Virus record (IMG/VR): IMGVR_UViG_3300044613_002957
Span: 1 to 36,069 of that record
Length of the DNA: 36,069 nt
Strand: one strand, 5' to 3'
DNA from: a virus
The position numbers and the translations under genes are program-made. Below the pieces are notes generated by a model. It made no database searches and was not told the origin of the DNA. It worked only from the letters and a program-made list of their open reading frames with translations. Below are positions 28,977 through 36,069 of the stretch, piece after piece; position 1 is the first letter of the stretch, and the number at the start of each line of letters is the position of its first letter.

Positions 28977-29327
28977 TTATTTCCTCCTCGTTGCTTTAGT
29001 TAATTTATCCCAGTCGTAAACCCTCACGCGCTTGTCCTTGCTCCCGCGAAACCATGACACCCAAGGCTGCGGATGCGGGAACACGCGCATAAACTCCCCG
29101 CAAGCATTTGCGTGGCCAGTAGAAGCAGCCAGAGTGACGTGCCAGCAGTTGCTTTCGCCTTGCTCAAATCGTTGCTCCTCCGCGTTCCACCGCACAGCGC
29201 GAGCCAGCATGAAGCATTGCGGCGATGACCACACATAGCCCGCCGACAGATGCTCGCCGACTGCTTCCCAGAAGTCTTGCGTGCTGTGGTTGTCCCACCA
29301 GTGTTTTGCCTTTTGCCATGGAAGCAT
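28977..29327 (-). CDS. Conserved-looking phage protein, 116 residues
   Basis: ATG 29327 overlaps the stop of the fibre gene (TAATG). Aromatic-rich, with HWWDNHSTQDFWEAVGEHLS, SSPQCFMLARAVRW and HVTLAASTGHANACGEFMRV; the last part resembles a small alpha/beta acyltransferase-like core, but motif evidence is weak. Proteins of this size next to fibre and internal-protein genes are common in podophages. Function not assigned. Confidence 0.65.
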   Translation of the reverse strand: MLPWQKAKHWWDNHSTQDFWEAVGEHLSAGYVWSSPQCFMLARAVRWNAEEQRFEQGESNCWHVTLAASTGHANACGEFMRVFPHPQPWVSWFRGSKDKRVRVYDWDKLTKATRRK

Positions 29328-29977
29328 TAGCTGGCTTTGATTTCGGTGAGCTTGATCCAGCTTGCAACGGTGCCGCCAAAAACAGCCGAGCCATCCCCTC
29401 CTCCGTTCACATAATAGCCGTTGCCTGTTGAATCGTATCCAGCACGGATTTTGTATGTCGTTGAGGAGGTTGTGCTCGGTGAATCTTGAAACGTCAGTCC
29501 GAGCGGAGCCCCAGCAACGCCCGTGGCCGAAACAAACGTGGTGGCCAAGGCGTCGGCTCCAGACCCCTTAAAGAGTGACATTACTATTGTGCCAGCGCCA
29601 GCCATTGAGCCATTCAGCCGCGCTTCTACGAAAACCCTGTTTGTAGAGGAAGATGGCGTTATAGATGCCGTTAGCACTTCAATCCCCTCTGAGCTTTGCG
29701 GCTTTGTGTTGTCTGCCGGAATTGTGTATGGCGCTCCGACTGTTGTTTGTGACGTTGTTTGCGAGTAGACGGTTTGCACCGTCATTCCGTCTGCAAGTTT
29801 GGGCCCCGTGACAGCGCCCGAGTTTATCTTCGCGGTTTCCACAGCGTTGCTAGCGAGTTTTGCGGCCGTCACCTCATTGTCAGCGACAACGACAGTCGGT
29901 GCGGCAGCGCTGTTGAGTTTCGCGGGTGTGACAGTCTCGCCTGATGTCCATGTGTATCCTTGAGTCACTGTTGCCAT
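29327..29977 (-). CDS. Tail fibre / receptor-binding protein
   Basis: 216 residues from ATG 29977, with AGGA 9 nt upstream. N-terminal half has short repeats TAAKLASNAVETAKINSGAV typical of the trimeric fibre shaft, and the C-terminal half is beta-rich, Ser/Thr/Gly-rich (STTYKIRAGYDSTGNGYYVN) as in fibre tips. It likely mediates attachment to the host surface. The receptor is unknown, and the variable C-terminus is where host range would be set. Confidence 0.75.
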   Translation of the reverse strand: MATVTQGYTWTSGETVTPAKLNSAAAPTVVVADNEVTAAKLASNAVETAKINSGAVTGPKLADGMTVQTVYSQTTSQTTVGAPYTIPADNTKPQSSEGIEVLTASITPSSSTNRVFVEARLNGSMAGAGTIVMSLFKGSGADALATTFVSATGVAGAPLGLTFQDSPSTTSSTTYKIRAGYDSTGNGYYVNGGGDGSAVFGGTVASWIKLTEIKAS

Positions 29978-30094
29978 GATTGTTTTCCTTTGTTGTTAGG
30001 CTGCGGTTTGGCTTCGCTTCGCTTCAGCCTGTCTCGCTGCGCTCGGCTCAGTTGCCATTGGAGTAGTTGAGAGTTGAGGGTTTAGAGTTGAGGG
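29978..30094. other. Intergenic region with heptamer repeats
   Basis: 117 bp between the nozzle and fibre genes. At 30066-30100 GTTGAGA, GTTGAGG, GTTTAGA, GTTGAGG, GTTAGGC run in a strict 7-bp period. Next to it is GGCTTCGCTTCGCTTCAGCC. A 20-codon frame (29996-30058, minus strand) can be read but has no ribosome site. The heptamers resemble dispersed intergenic repeats of some bacterial chromosomes. Confidence 0.5.
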
Positions 30095-32236
30095 TTAGGC
30101 GGCGTTGCGGGTTTCCGTAGGCGTCATGCTTTGGAGCGCCGCTTCGATGCTCACGTTGCGGATCTCGGGGCGTTCGGCGGTGGTCTCGAACATTAGCTCG
30201 GCGGCGTGGGCTTTGCGGCGGATCGGCTGCTTGAGCGTGTAGTCTTCGGCGAGGCCGCTGTCGTTGGTTTGTCCCGGCACCAAGGTGATCTCGGCGTCGG
30301 GGTTGATAAGATTAGCTTTGACCACAATGCTGCCGTCGTCCGGCAGAACCACATCGGCGAGGCTGCGGAGGAATCGCTTGCTGCTCATGGTCTGCATGTT
30401 GTAGCGGCGGGTCTTGATCGTGCCGGTGACTTGAGATTGCAGGCTGCCGCTTGGCTCGTCGTCCTTGCCGTTGGCGTTCTCATCGAGGAGATACAGCTTG
30501 CCGGTGCGGCGGACGTTGAAGATGCGGCCGACGTTGCTGTAGGTGCCGACGACCAAGGCGTCCACGCCGATGCCATAAACGTCGCGGCTTTCCCATTGGT
30601 CATTGAGGGCCGACCAAGTGACGACCAGATCGTTGGTGTCGTCCGGCGAGTCGAGCGTCGGGACGGCGAGGATGTAGCGGTTGGAATGCCAGATGCCAAA
30701 GGCGCGTTGCACCTTGCTCTGGTCGATGCGCTCAAAGAGGTCGGCGACCGGATCACTGAGCGGCTTGGTGTCGCCGCGCAACTTGAGGTCGAGCTGGGTG
30801 TCGAGACGGTAGACTCCGGCGTCTGAGAGGAAGAAGACGAAGCGACCGGCGGTCACGATGCTGTTGCGGGCACTGCACCCGATCTCGTCGGTGACGAGTT
30901 CCAGCTTCGCCACGGCGGTGTCGATGGCGAAGTCGCTGCCATTGGTCGCAGGGAATTGCGCCAAGGTCGCCAGCCAGATGCTCTTGCGGCAGAAGACCAG
31001 CGCCGCGCCTTCGGCCCATGGATGCACGGCCATGACAAAGTCTCCGCCACCGGCGCCGGTGCGGAAGGACTGCCAGAATGGATCGTAAAGGTCGGCATCA
31101 AGGTAGTCGGAGATGGCCACTTGGTCGCGGCCGTCAGGGATGATGAGGCGGTTCTGGATGTAGCTCGCCCAGCCGACCGAGCGCATACGCTTGTAGGTCG
31201 GACCTTCGGCGGGCACACCGCCCGCAGCGCGGACGAAGCTGCCGCTGCCGGTCCAGTAGATCGGCGGCTTGACGCGGCGGACTCGGATATTGGCAACGGC
31301 GGTCGTGGCGGTGCCGCTCGGCACGGTGATCTCAAAGGAGTTGGTATTTACGTTGGTCGCCAGAATGTCGAACTCATGGCCGTCGAAGGCGGCGACCGTG
31401 CTCCCCTCGATGCGGACCCGCTGACCGGCACTTAGACCGTGCGTGTTGACGTTGACCGTTGCCGTGGTGGACGAAACCGTGATCCCGCTGGCGTTGGTGA
31501 ACTGCTGCTTGAAAGTTGTGGCCGGATCAATCGGTGCTTCGCGCAGGATATAGAGGCGGTCGTAGGCTTGGACGATGCTCACGCTGTCCTGCGGATCAAT
31601 CGTCTCGTCCGGCGAGCTGGGATAGCCAACCGTGACAACGGTGTCGGTCGGCGAGGTGTTGCGCCAGAGGTAGGCGCTGTCGGGTCCAGCCATGACGACG
31701 TATTCGTTCGCGTTGTCGTAGTTGCGGCTGGCGAAGACTCCGGCGCCGAAGATGCCGCCGCTGTAGGTGGTCTTGACGAGCGGCCCCGCGTTGGCCAGCA
31801 GTGTGCCGGTGGCGTTGGCCGCCGGGGTGCTGGTCATGGTGTAGGTAAAGGTGCTGCCGCTGGCGCCCGCAATGGCGAAGTCGCCGTTGTAGAACGTGGC
31901 GTCCGCTCCGGTCGCGCCGCGAATGTTGACGGTCTGGCCGTTGGTGTAGCCATGGGCGGCGGCCGTGGTCACGGTGGCGGTCGTGCTGCTGAAGGTGATC
32001 GTGTTGATCGCCCGGTCCACGGCGAGGTTGAAGGAAAGTGTGAGCGGTTCGTCCGCCGTGGAGATGGCATCGGCGAGACGCTTGGCGCCTTTGCGGGTCT
32101 GCGCCGTGCCGCGCTCGAGGCGCATGTTGACGCTGTCTTGGAGCATTCCGGCGGGCAAGGTCAGCGGGTTCAAGCGGCTGGCGAAGCCGATGAAGCCGTT
32201 GTCGCCGTCGCGTTGGACTGGAGATTCTAATGCCAT
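30095..32236 (-). CDS. Tail tubular B-like nozzle protein
   Basis: 713 residues from ATG 32236. The N-terminal GFIGFASRLNPLTLPAGMLQ and SVNMRLERGTAQTRKGAKRL match the start of podophage tail tubular protein B and related nozzle/stabilisation proteins ('...NVdYrrGvv.krKG...'). The remainder is beta-rich with several WESRDVYG-like and KLYLLDENANG blocks. It forms the lower tail tube that contacts the receptor-binding parts. No ribosome site is seen, and the start overlaps the stop of a short REP-encoded frame (TAATG), so it may be coupled to it. Confidence 0.85.
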   Translation of the reverse strand: MALESPVQRDGDNGFIGFASRLNPLTLPAGMLQDSVNMRLERGTAQTRKGAKRLADAISTADEPLTLSFNLAVDRAINTITFSSTTATVTTAAAHGYTNGQTVNIRGATGADATFYNGDFAIAGASGSTFTYTMTSTPAANATGTLLANAGPLVKTTYSGGIFGAGVFASRNYDNANEYVVMAGPDSAYLWRNTSPTDTVVTVGYPSSPDETIDPQDSVSIVQAYDRLYILREAPIDPATTFKQQFTNASGITVSSTTATVNVNTHGLSAGQRVRIEGSTVAAFDGHEFDILATNVNTNSFEITVPSGTATTAVANIRVRRVKPPIYWTGSGSFVRAAGGVPAEGPTYKRMRSVGWASYIQNRLIIPDGRDQVAISDYLDADLYDPFWQSFRTGAGGGDFVMAVHPWAEGAALVFCRKSIWLATLAQFPATNGSDFAIDTAVAKLELVTDEIGCSARNSIVTAGRFVFFLSDAGVYRLDTQLDLKLRGDTKPLSDPVADLFERIDQSKVQRAFGIWHSNRYILAVPTLDSPDDTNDLVVTWSALNDQWESRDVYGIGVDALVVGTYSNVGRIFNVRRTGKLYLLDENANGKDDEPSGSLQSQVTGTIKTRRYNMQTMSSKRFLRSLADVVLPDDGSIVVKANLINPDAEITLVPGQTNDSGLAEDYTLKQPIRRKAHAAELMFETTAERPEIRNVSIEAALQSMTPTETRNAA

Positions 32237-32246
32237 TAGAGGATAG

Positions 32247-32340
32247 GGCTGAGACTTGAGTGTGAGACTTGAGTGATATTGCTCCGGCGGTCATAGACCG
32301 CCGCTACAGCATTACTCAGGTTTCCAGTTTCGAGTTTCAT
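32247..32340. repeat. REP-like composite element, copy 1
   Basis: Direct repeat GAGACTTGAGTG twice, then a hairpin CGGCGGTC-ATA-GACCGCCG (32285-32303), then TTACTCAGGTTTC...GTTTCAT. The outer flanks are roughly inverted copies of each other. The same layout occurs at 33045-33140 with a different hairpin. On the minus strand it opens a 34-codon frame (ATG 32340) that ends by TAATG overlap with the nozzle gene. Confidence 0.75.
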
Positions 32341-32342
32341 AC

Positions 32343-32930
32343 TTAGTTCAACGCGGCTTTGAGCCGGGTCTTAAAGCGGGCGGCGTCGCCGGGGGAGATG
32401 TCGGTTTTGCGGGTTGGGGCGACTTGTTGGTGGGTGAGGACGAGGTTTAGGGGGATGTTCCACTTCTTCATGCGGGGGACGAGGTATTCTAGGGCGCTGT
32501 TCATGGCGGCTTCGCCGAGGGGGTCTTCGTAGGTGTTGCCTTCCCAGGCGACGCCGAGGGACCAGCTATTCAGGTCGGGGCGGCCGTGCCAGTTGCTGCG
32601 GCCGGCGTGCCAGCAGCGGTCGGTGTCGCTTCCGAAGACGGTGCGGCGGCCGTCTCTGGCGATGAGGACGTGGTAGCTCACTTTAGCGGCGGGGTTGGTG
32701 ATCCAGGCGCAGCTGCCGTGGTAGCTGCCGTCCGAGTGATGCAGGACGATGGCTTCCGGTTTGATGCGGTGGGCTTGTTTGTTCGGCGTGTTCAGCCGGC
32801 GCTCGTCGTAGGTCGTCAGCGGTGGCTCGACGGTGAAGCTCGTTGTGGATGCGGAGGGCAAATTCGGCGAGTCCGGCGCTGGGGTAGCGTCGGATTTCTT
32901 GCCAAAGATTCTCTTGAGCCAGGTCCACAT
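32343..32930 (-). CDS. N-acetylmuramoyl-L-alanine amidase (T7 lysozyme-like endolysin)
   Basis: 195 residues from ATG 32930. N-terminal helix and disordered linker (1-55), then an Amidase_2/PGRP domain: AIVLHHSDGSY (H64/H65 zinc ligand), SYHVLIARDG (Y86 region), SDTDRCWHAGRSNW, SWSLGVAWEGN and LVLTHQQVAPTRKTDISPG (H167, D177). The zinc amidase cleaves the bond between muramic acid and L-alanine. It lies after two holin-like genes and a small lipoprotein, forming a lysis cassette. Confidence 0.9.
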   Translation of the reverse strand: MWTWLKRIFGKKSDATPAPDSPNLPSASTTSFTVEPPLTTYDERRLNTPNKQAHRIKPEAIVLHHSDGSYHGSCAWITNPAAKVSYHVLIARDGRRTVFGSDTDRCWHAGRSNWHGRPDLNSWSLGVAWEGNTYEDPLGEAAMNSALEYLVPRMKKWNIPLNLVLTHQQVAPTRKTDISPGDAARFKTRLKAALN

Positions 32931-32933
32931 GGG

Positions 32934-33140
32934 TTATTTCGCGTGACCCTTGGGCGGGGGATTGACGGTGACGGTGGCTTGTTGACGCACGAAGTCGTAG
33001 CCGACGGTGACGCAGCTCGTTGTCGCCAGAGCGACAACGCAGAGGGCTGAGACTTGAGTTAGAGACTTGAGTGAAGGGCAGCGGCGGGTCCGGAGGCCCC
33101 GCCCTACCTTGTTACTCAGGTTTCGCGCTTCAGGTTTCAT
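32934..33140 (-). CDS. Small lipoprotein, spanin-like candidate
   Basis: 68 residues from ATG 33140. The segment VSALCVVALATTSC ends in a lipobox-like Cys43, giving a short mature part VTVGYDFVRQQATVTVNPPP. A tiny proline-containing lipoprotein beside an amidase suggests an outer-membrane spanin. Caution: the first 32 codons are entirely REP-like element 2, and the hydrophobic core is encoded by a perfect hairpin (33018-33039), so the signal may be produced by repeat DNA or the true start may differ. Stop lies 3 bp before the amidase start. Confidence 0.5.
   Translation of the reverse strand: MKPEARNLSNKVGRGLRTRRCPSLKSLTQVSALCVVALATTSCVTVGYDFVRQQATVTVNPPPKGHAK
33018..33039. repeat. Perfect 9-bp hairpin inside the lipoprotein gene
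   Basis: CGTTGTCGC-CAGA-GCGACAACG is a perfect stem with tetraloop, located directly beside REP-like element 2. It encodes the hydrophobic core of the signal peptide in the minus-strand frame. Confidence 0.6.
33045..33140. repeat. REP-like composite element, copy 2
   Basis: Same flanks as copy 1 (GGCTGAGACTTGAGT... and ...TTACTCAGGTTTC...GTTTCAT) but a different central hairpin, GGCGGG...CCCGCC (33083-33103) with inner TCCGGA. Both copies read on the minus strand as MKxExxNLSNxV... frames. Two related elements about 800 bp apart bracket the amidase and lipoprotein region. Confidence 0.75.
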
Positions 33141-33148
33141 CCTTTGTT

Positions 33149-33322
33149 TTACAGGCGTGCGGTGCCGTCTTTCGCTACCACTAATCCCCATGCAGCCATG
33201 AGACTGGCGGCAATGAGGCCGATGTCAGGGATAGTGCCGGTGGCAAGGAATTCCTTCGCGCCAGTCGCCAAGGCGATGAGGGCGGTGAGGATTCCGATGG
33301 TCGTTGTTTTCCAGTTACGCAT
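33149..33322 (-). CDS. Holin-like membrane protein
   Basis: 57 residues from ATG 33322, with AAGGAG about 10 nt upstream. MRNWKTTTIGILTALIALAT begins with a short positive stretch and first helix; a second hydrophobic segment (IGLIAASLMAAWGLVV) follows, ending AKDGTARL. The pattern 'NWKTT...G...A...GLxxAKD' is common in small phage holins with two membrane helices. It would permit the amidase to reach the wall. First of two membrane proteins in the cassette. Confidence 0.7.
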   Translation of the reverse strand: MRNWKTTTIGILTALIALATGAKEFLATGTIPDIGLIAASLMAAWGLVVAKDGTARL

Positions 33323-33326
33323 AGTT

Positions 33327-33530
33327 TTATTTCTCCTTCATTTTTCTCCGAACATCGTGCAGCACGCTAATGAGCGTTGCCACGCCGACGCAAAATCCGA
33401 CAAGCAGGCCCGCGATGCGCAGGCTGGTTTCCAAATGGGGTAACATAGAAAATACAGACGAACCGATGGACGTAACGGTGCCGACAACACCCTTCTCGGT
33501 CGTCGTCATGTGATAGTGCCACGAGGTCAT
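33327..33530 (-). CDS. Second holin-like membrane protein
   Basis: 67 residues, ATG 33530 overlapping the preceding TGA. One strong transmembrane helix (LRIAGLLVGFCVGVATLISV) lies after a polar N-terminus, and the C-terminus is basic (HDVRRKMKEK). Size and single helix resemble T7-type holin gp17.5 (also 67 residues). Two holin-like genes in tandem may act as holin and antiholin or one may be a helper. Confidence 0.6.
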   Translation of the reverse strand: MTSWHYHMTTTEKGVVGTVTSIGSSVFSMLPHLETSLRIAGLLVGFCVGVATLISVLHDVRRKMKEK

Positions 33531-33802
33531 AGCCACACCCTCCGCTGCTGCGCTGGCGTGACAGCGTAGTCCGCCGCCGGATCTGGCCGGTCGTCGGTCA
33601 CGCGCAGATTGAGGTGCCAGCCGTCGAGGAGCGTGCTGACCGGATTCTCGGGGTCGCTGTTGTCTACGTCTGCCAGCACGCCCACCGGATCAAGCGCATA
33701 GCCCTCGCCGCTGGTCTTCCATCCGTTCTCGGCATCATAGTAATCGGCCAGCGCGGTTTTCGCCGTGGCTTCGTCGGGGAATTTATACAAGTAGTCCGTC
33801 AT
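33527..33802 (-). CDS. Small phage virion-region protein, 91 residues
   Basis: From ATG 33802 to an overlapping TGA. YLYKFPDEATAKTALADYYD followed by an alpha/beta body with PVGVLADVDNSDPENPVSTL and GWHLNLRVTDD; the 'GWHxNLR' end is a recurring pattern of small proteins encoded just after phage tail fibre genes. Function unknown. It links the tail gene to the lysis cassette. Confidence 0.65.
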   Translation of the reverse strand: MTDYLYKFPDEATAKTALADYYDAENGWKTSGEGYALDPVGVLADVDNSDPENPVSTLLDGWHLNLRVTDDRPDPAADYAVTPAQQRRVWL

Positions 33803-33806
33803 AGCT

Positions 33807-35102
33807 TTAGGTTGTTAGCTGCTGGAGTAGCGTGTCGGAAAGACGCTTGGGCCAGTAGGCCAACTTGCGGATGTGGCCAGTAAGGATTCCCGAGTTTGTG
33901 CGCCTGCCTATTTCCATCTGGGATAGCCCTGTGGGCATATCGCCAAGCGAGTCGGTGCTTGCGGTTGATCCGTTTACGCTAAAGGCAAAGTCGTTTTGCT
34001 TGTAGGCACCAATCAGCTTGTAGACGGTGCCACTAACCGGCGCGGAACCGAGAGTGAACGCTGCTTGATTGACTCCACCTACGCGGACTCTTGTGTTAAG
34101 GCCAGCAATTCCATAGCGGTGGTCAAGCTGTTCGTTTTGTGTTGTGTTATTAATGGCCAACACCGTGCTGTCGAACGCTACAGAGGCCGCACTTGTCTCT
34201 GAAAACACAGTGGATTCCGTTCCATTGTAAAACGAACTAATCGGCGTAACGACCGCACTATCCGCTGCGCGTGTGGCGGCGGCGGTGGTCGTCGGGATGT
34301 AGCTGGTGGGGAATAGTCCAGCCTCAAGCTGTGCGCCCCAGACGTAGACGCCTGCTCCAGTGATACCAGTTACCGCCTCTGCTGCGGTGTCGTCAGAACT
34401 GTCTACAAGGACAATCTTGGGGCGAACTGTTGTAAATAAGTTGCCGGATGAAGTTAGTGAGCAGCGATACCATCCGTTGCCCGCGGCGGTAATAGTTGCT
34501 GTTCCGAGAACAGTAGAAGCAACCGTCCCTGTTAAAAGATTGAAAGTTGCAATGCCATACTGCGAAACAACTCCAACTCCGGTAGAAAAATGCAGCATGG
34601 CCATTGGCCATCCGTTTATGGGCTTTAGATATGCACTAAAGGTGTATTCAGTTCCGCTAACAATGGCGATGTCATTCAATGGGCGGAGCCGCCGAGAGAT
34701 TTGCGTGTCGTCTGAACAAGTAAAAGCGCCAACCGACAACGTGCCGTCGAGTCCTGTTTGCGTGGAGTCCACCGCAAGTGCAGAGCTTGCCGTGGCAACC
34801 CACCCTTGCGAAAAGTCTTGGCTGTAGAGATGAAGGTTGCTCCGGCTTTCTTCGATAAGCAGCCCGCGTGACGCTCCGTTGGCCGGATCGTGGTCGAAGC
34901 GCGGCGTGTTGTTGGTCGCCGTCTGCAAGACACCATTGGCATCAAAGTAGGTCGCGCCGCTCGCCCGCGTGAAGGTGATGGCGGGGCCGGTGCCGTGGTC
35001 GAGGGTCTTCAGCGCGGCGAAGTCACGCTGGAAGGACGGCAGATCCGTCTCGTAGATCAGCTCGCGGTTGCCGATGAGGCCGCTGGAGAATCCTTGGATC
35101 AT
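33807..35102 (-). CDS. Tail protein with lectin/LamG-like domain
   Basis: 431 residues. The start is ATG 35102 (ATGA overlap); an upstream frame extends into the preceding gene. SFQRDFAALKTLDHGTGPAI then TFTRASGATYFDANGVLQTA and PRFDHDPANGASRGLLIEES is the signature N-terminus of phage carbohydrate-binding (concanavalin A-like) tail proteins. A CBM-like domain follows (about 130-250), then a LamG-type C-terminal domain (HRYGIAGLNTRVRVGGVNQA, TDSLGDMPTGLSQMEIGRRT). Likely surface glycan binding or host recognition. Confidence 0.8.
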   Translation of the reverse strand: MIQGFSSGLIGNRELIYETDLPSFQRDFAALKTLDHGTGPAITFTRASGATYFDANGVLQTATNNTPRFDHDPANGASRGLLIEESRSNLHLYSQDFSQGWVATASSALAVDSTQTGLDGTLSVGAFTCSDDTQISRRLRPLNDIAIVSGTEYTFSAYLKPINGWPMAMLHFSTGVGVVSQYGIATFNLLTGTVASTVLGTATITAAGNGWYRCSLTSSGNLFTTVRPKIVLVDSSDDTAAEAVTGITGAGVYVWGAQLEAGLFPTSYIPTTTAAATRAADSAVVTPISSFYNGTESTVFSETSAASVAFDSTVLAINNTTQNEQLDHRYGIAGLNTRVRVGGVNQAAFTLGSAPVSGTVYKLIGAYKQNDFAFSVNGSTASTDSLGDMPTGLSQMEIGRRTNSGILTGHIRKLAYWPKRLSDTLLQQLTT

Positions 35103-35356
35103 TTGCGGTAGGCGATGACGCTGCCACTGTGCAGGTCGATGGCGGTGAAGAGACCGAAGATGGTCAGCCCGGCGGGCACCGTGATGGCGCTGCCGAGCAG
35201 TGTGTTGGCGAGGCCCGAGACGTTGCCGGTCAGGGTGCTGAACTTGGTGTCGGTCACGGCTTGGATTGCGGCCCACTCGCCGGTGTAGAGGGCGGTGTCG
35301 CCGATGTATTGAGCGCCGGATTGGCTGTTGGTGATGCGTGCGTTAGGGAATCCCAT
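35099..35356 (-). CDS. Small virion protein, 85 residues
   Basis: ATG 35356, stop overlapping the tail gene start. NSQSGAQYIGDTALYTGEWA, FSTLTGNVSGLANTLLG and ITVPAGLTIFGLFTAIDLHS suggest a beta-rich small structural protein with a strand-loop pattern, often seen between tail adaptor and tail fibre genes. No enzyme motif; probably a tail or head-tail interface component. Confidence 0.7.
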   Translation of the reverse strand: MGFPNARITNSQSGAQYIGDTALYTGEWAAIQAVTDTKFSTLTGNVSGLANTLLGSAITVPAGLTIFGLFTAIDLHSGSVIAYRK

Positions 35357-35368
35357 AGTGTTGGTTGG

Positions 35369-35986
35369 TTAGTATTGGTTGACGCGGGCGGTCCACATGG
35401 AGGGTTGGCCCTGCTGGAAATAGTATTTGTCGCGCTGCGAGATCAGCTCGGACTCGGCGAGCTGTTCCATGGCGAGTGCTTTGTCGGTCTGTCCGTCCTC
35501 TTGGAGCAAATCTGCACTCAGCATCAGGCCGACTGCTTTGGCGATGACGGCGGGCACTGTCGCGGCGAGGTTGCTTGCGCTGTATTCGGTCGGGCGCACG
35601 CGGTAGTTGACCCAGACGGTGGTTGGCAGGTCGGTGCTTTGCGGGAAGCGCACATTGTCGCCGAGTAGCGTGTAGCCGATGGCGCGGGGCGCAACGTGGG
35701 TTGCGGGGTTGTCGCGCAGGACGCTAAAGACTTCGCCCATGGCAGTCTCGCCGCTCTGCTCGTAGGGAATATAATAGCCGTTGGTCTCGTCGCCTTCGAC
35801 GGTGCGTTCTTCGACGCGCATGAGTTCCGGCCAGTCGGCCCACTCCCAGCAATCCGCAATGCGCTCGTTGGCAGCGGCGACCATCATGGTGCGGGCGCCG
35901 GATGGGATGGCGTCGATGGTGCTGGCGTCGTTGCCGACACGCTGCCATGCCCTCAAGAGGATAGACTGTAAGGTAACTGTGCGCAT
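35369..35986 (-). CDS. Tail tubular A-like head-tail adaptor
   Basis: 205 residues; ATG 35986 overlaps the preceding TAA (TAATG). Helical N-terminus (VTLQSILLRAWQRVGNDAST, AAANERIADCWEWADWPELM), central beta domain (PRAIGYTLLGDNVRFPQSTD, TVWVNYRVRPTEYS) and a helical end (DLLQEDGQTDKALAMEQLAE). Length, helix-beta-helix order and position before tail genes match tail tubular protein A/gp11-type adaptors that join the portal to the nozzle. Motif support is moderate. Confidence 0.75.
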   Translation of the reverse strand: MRTVTLQSILLRAWQRVGNDASTIDAIPSGARTMMVAAANERIADCWEWADWPELMRVEERTVEGDETNGYYIPYEQSGETAMGEVFSVLRDNPATHVAPRAIGYTLLGDNVRFPQSTDLPTTVWVNYRVRPTEYSASNLAATVPAVIAKAVGLMLSADLLQEDGQTDKALAMEQLAESELISQRDKYYFQQGQPSMWTARVNQY

Positions 35987-36069
35987 TAGCTGTTGAGTGC
36001 GTTCATGGCCGACTGGACGGCGGCTTCGAAGGTGCTGGGCGGCTGCGGCCAGTCGTTGCGGGGGCTTGG
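35986..36069 (-). CDS. Partial gene, C-terminus only
   Basis: The last 27 codons of a gene entering from the right edge (reading PSPRNDWPQPPSTFEAAVQS, then AMNALNS and TAA). The stop overlaps the adaptor start, so the two are coupled. By position it should be a head or portal-region gene. Too short to identify. Confidence 0.6.
   Translation of the reverse strand, partial: PSPRNDWPQPPSTFEAAVQSAMNALNS

Noticed and set aside
29996-30058. 20-codon minus-strand frame MATEPSAARQAEAKRSQTAA
   Set aside because: Too short, no ribosome site, and derived from a simple CTTCGCTTCG-like repeat; kept only as a note in the intergenic entry.
1-36069. Closed circular genome joined at the window ends
   Set aside because: Joining the ends puts the left partial gene out of frame with the right one, and portal and capsid genes would be missing. 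The window is more likely a cut from a longer molecule.

Overview
This window is most of the genome of a temperate, podovirus-like (T7-style tail) phage. The evidence is a large terminase, a scaffold-like protein cut by the left edge, tail tubular A-like and B-like proteins, internal virion proteins, a lectin-type tail protein, a T7-lysozyme-like amidase with holin candidates, a DnaB-type helicase, an O-like replication protein, a gp2.5-like ssDNA-binding protein, and a tyrosine integrase beside an attachment site. No portal, major capsid protein, DNA polymerase or RNA polymerase is visible. The missing head genes should lie just outside the two edges, so the molecule is longer than the window. 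The host is probably Verrucomicrobiota-like: the DNA is GC-rich, many starts are TAATG or ATGA coupled, and intergenic DNA carries heptamer (GTTGAGG-type) and REP-like hairpins that I associate with that phylum. This host call is inference from memory.

Layout. (1) 1-16088, minus strand: one long leftward block. From right to left it holds an excisionase/AlpA-like HTH gene, small genes, a ParB-like DGQHRL protein, a terminator, small zinc and HTH proteins, the O-like protein with iterons inside its gene, PD-(D/E)XK nucleases, DnaB, Holliday-junction nuclease, SSB, RecB-like nuclease, a cluster of tiny membrane proteins, terminase, five small genes, a 530-bp palindrome-rich non-coding region with a promoter, and the scaffold gene. 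(2) 16089-16280: divergent control region. (3) 16281-18525, plus strand: a cassette of seven or eight small accessory genes, led by a ribbon-helix-helix-like protein and including a PEGA-domain lipoprotein. (4) 18516-19860: integrase (minus) and a complete attP containing the 5' half of a tRNA-Phe gene. (5) 19849-36069, minus: the late virion operon, ending in a strong terminator beside attP. It contains tail tube, tail protein, holins, lipoprotein, amidase, tail nozzle, fibre, internal virion proteins, a PAPS-reductase-like gene and a 1954-residue giant protein.

How it fits together. The least expected layer is regulatory. A 10-bp motif (TGTAGGCATC, or GATGCCTACA on the other strand) is repeated in helical register in five clusters: before the HTH gene, twice in the divergent control region, before the second plus-strand gene, and before the helicase operon. 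The small RHH-like protein encoded between these clusters is the natural candidate to bind them, giving a phage-wide switch without a classical CI-type repressor. Replication probably starts at four palindromic iterons beside an AT-rich stretch inside the O-like gene, as in lambda. Arm-type repeats on both sides of the att core show that the sequenced form is not integrated. Two related REP-like elements bracket the amidase and lipoprotein genes and read through as in-frame coding sequence.
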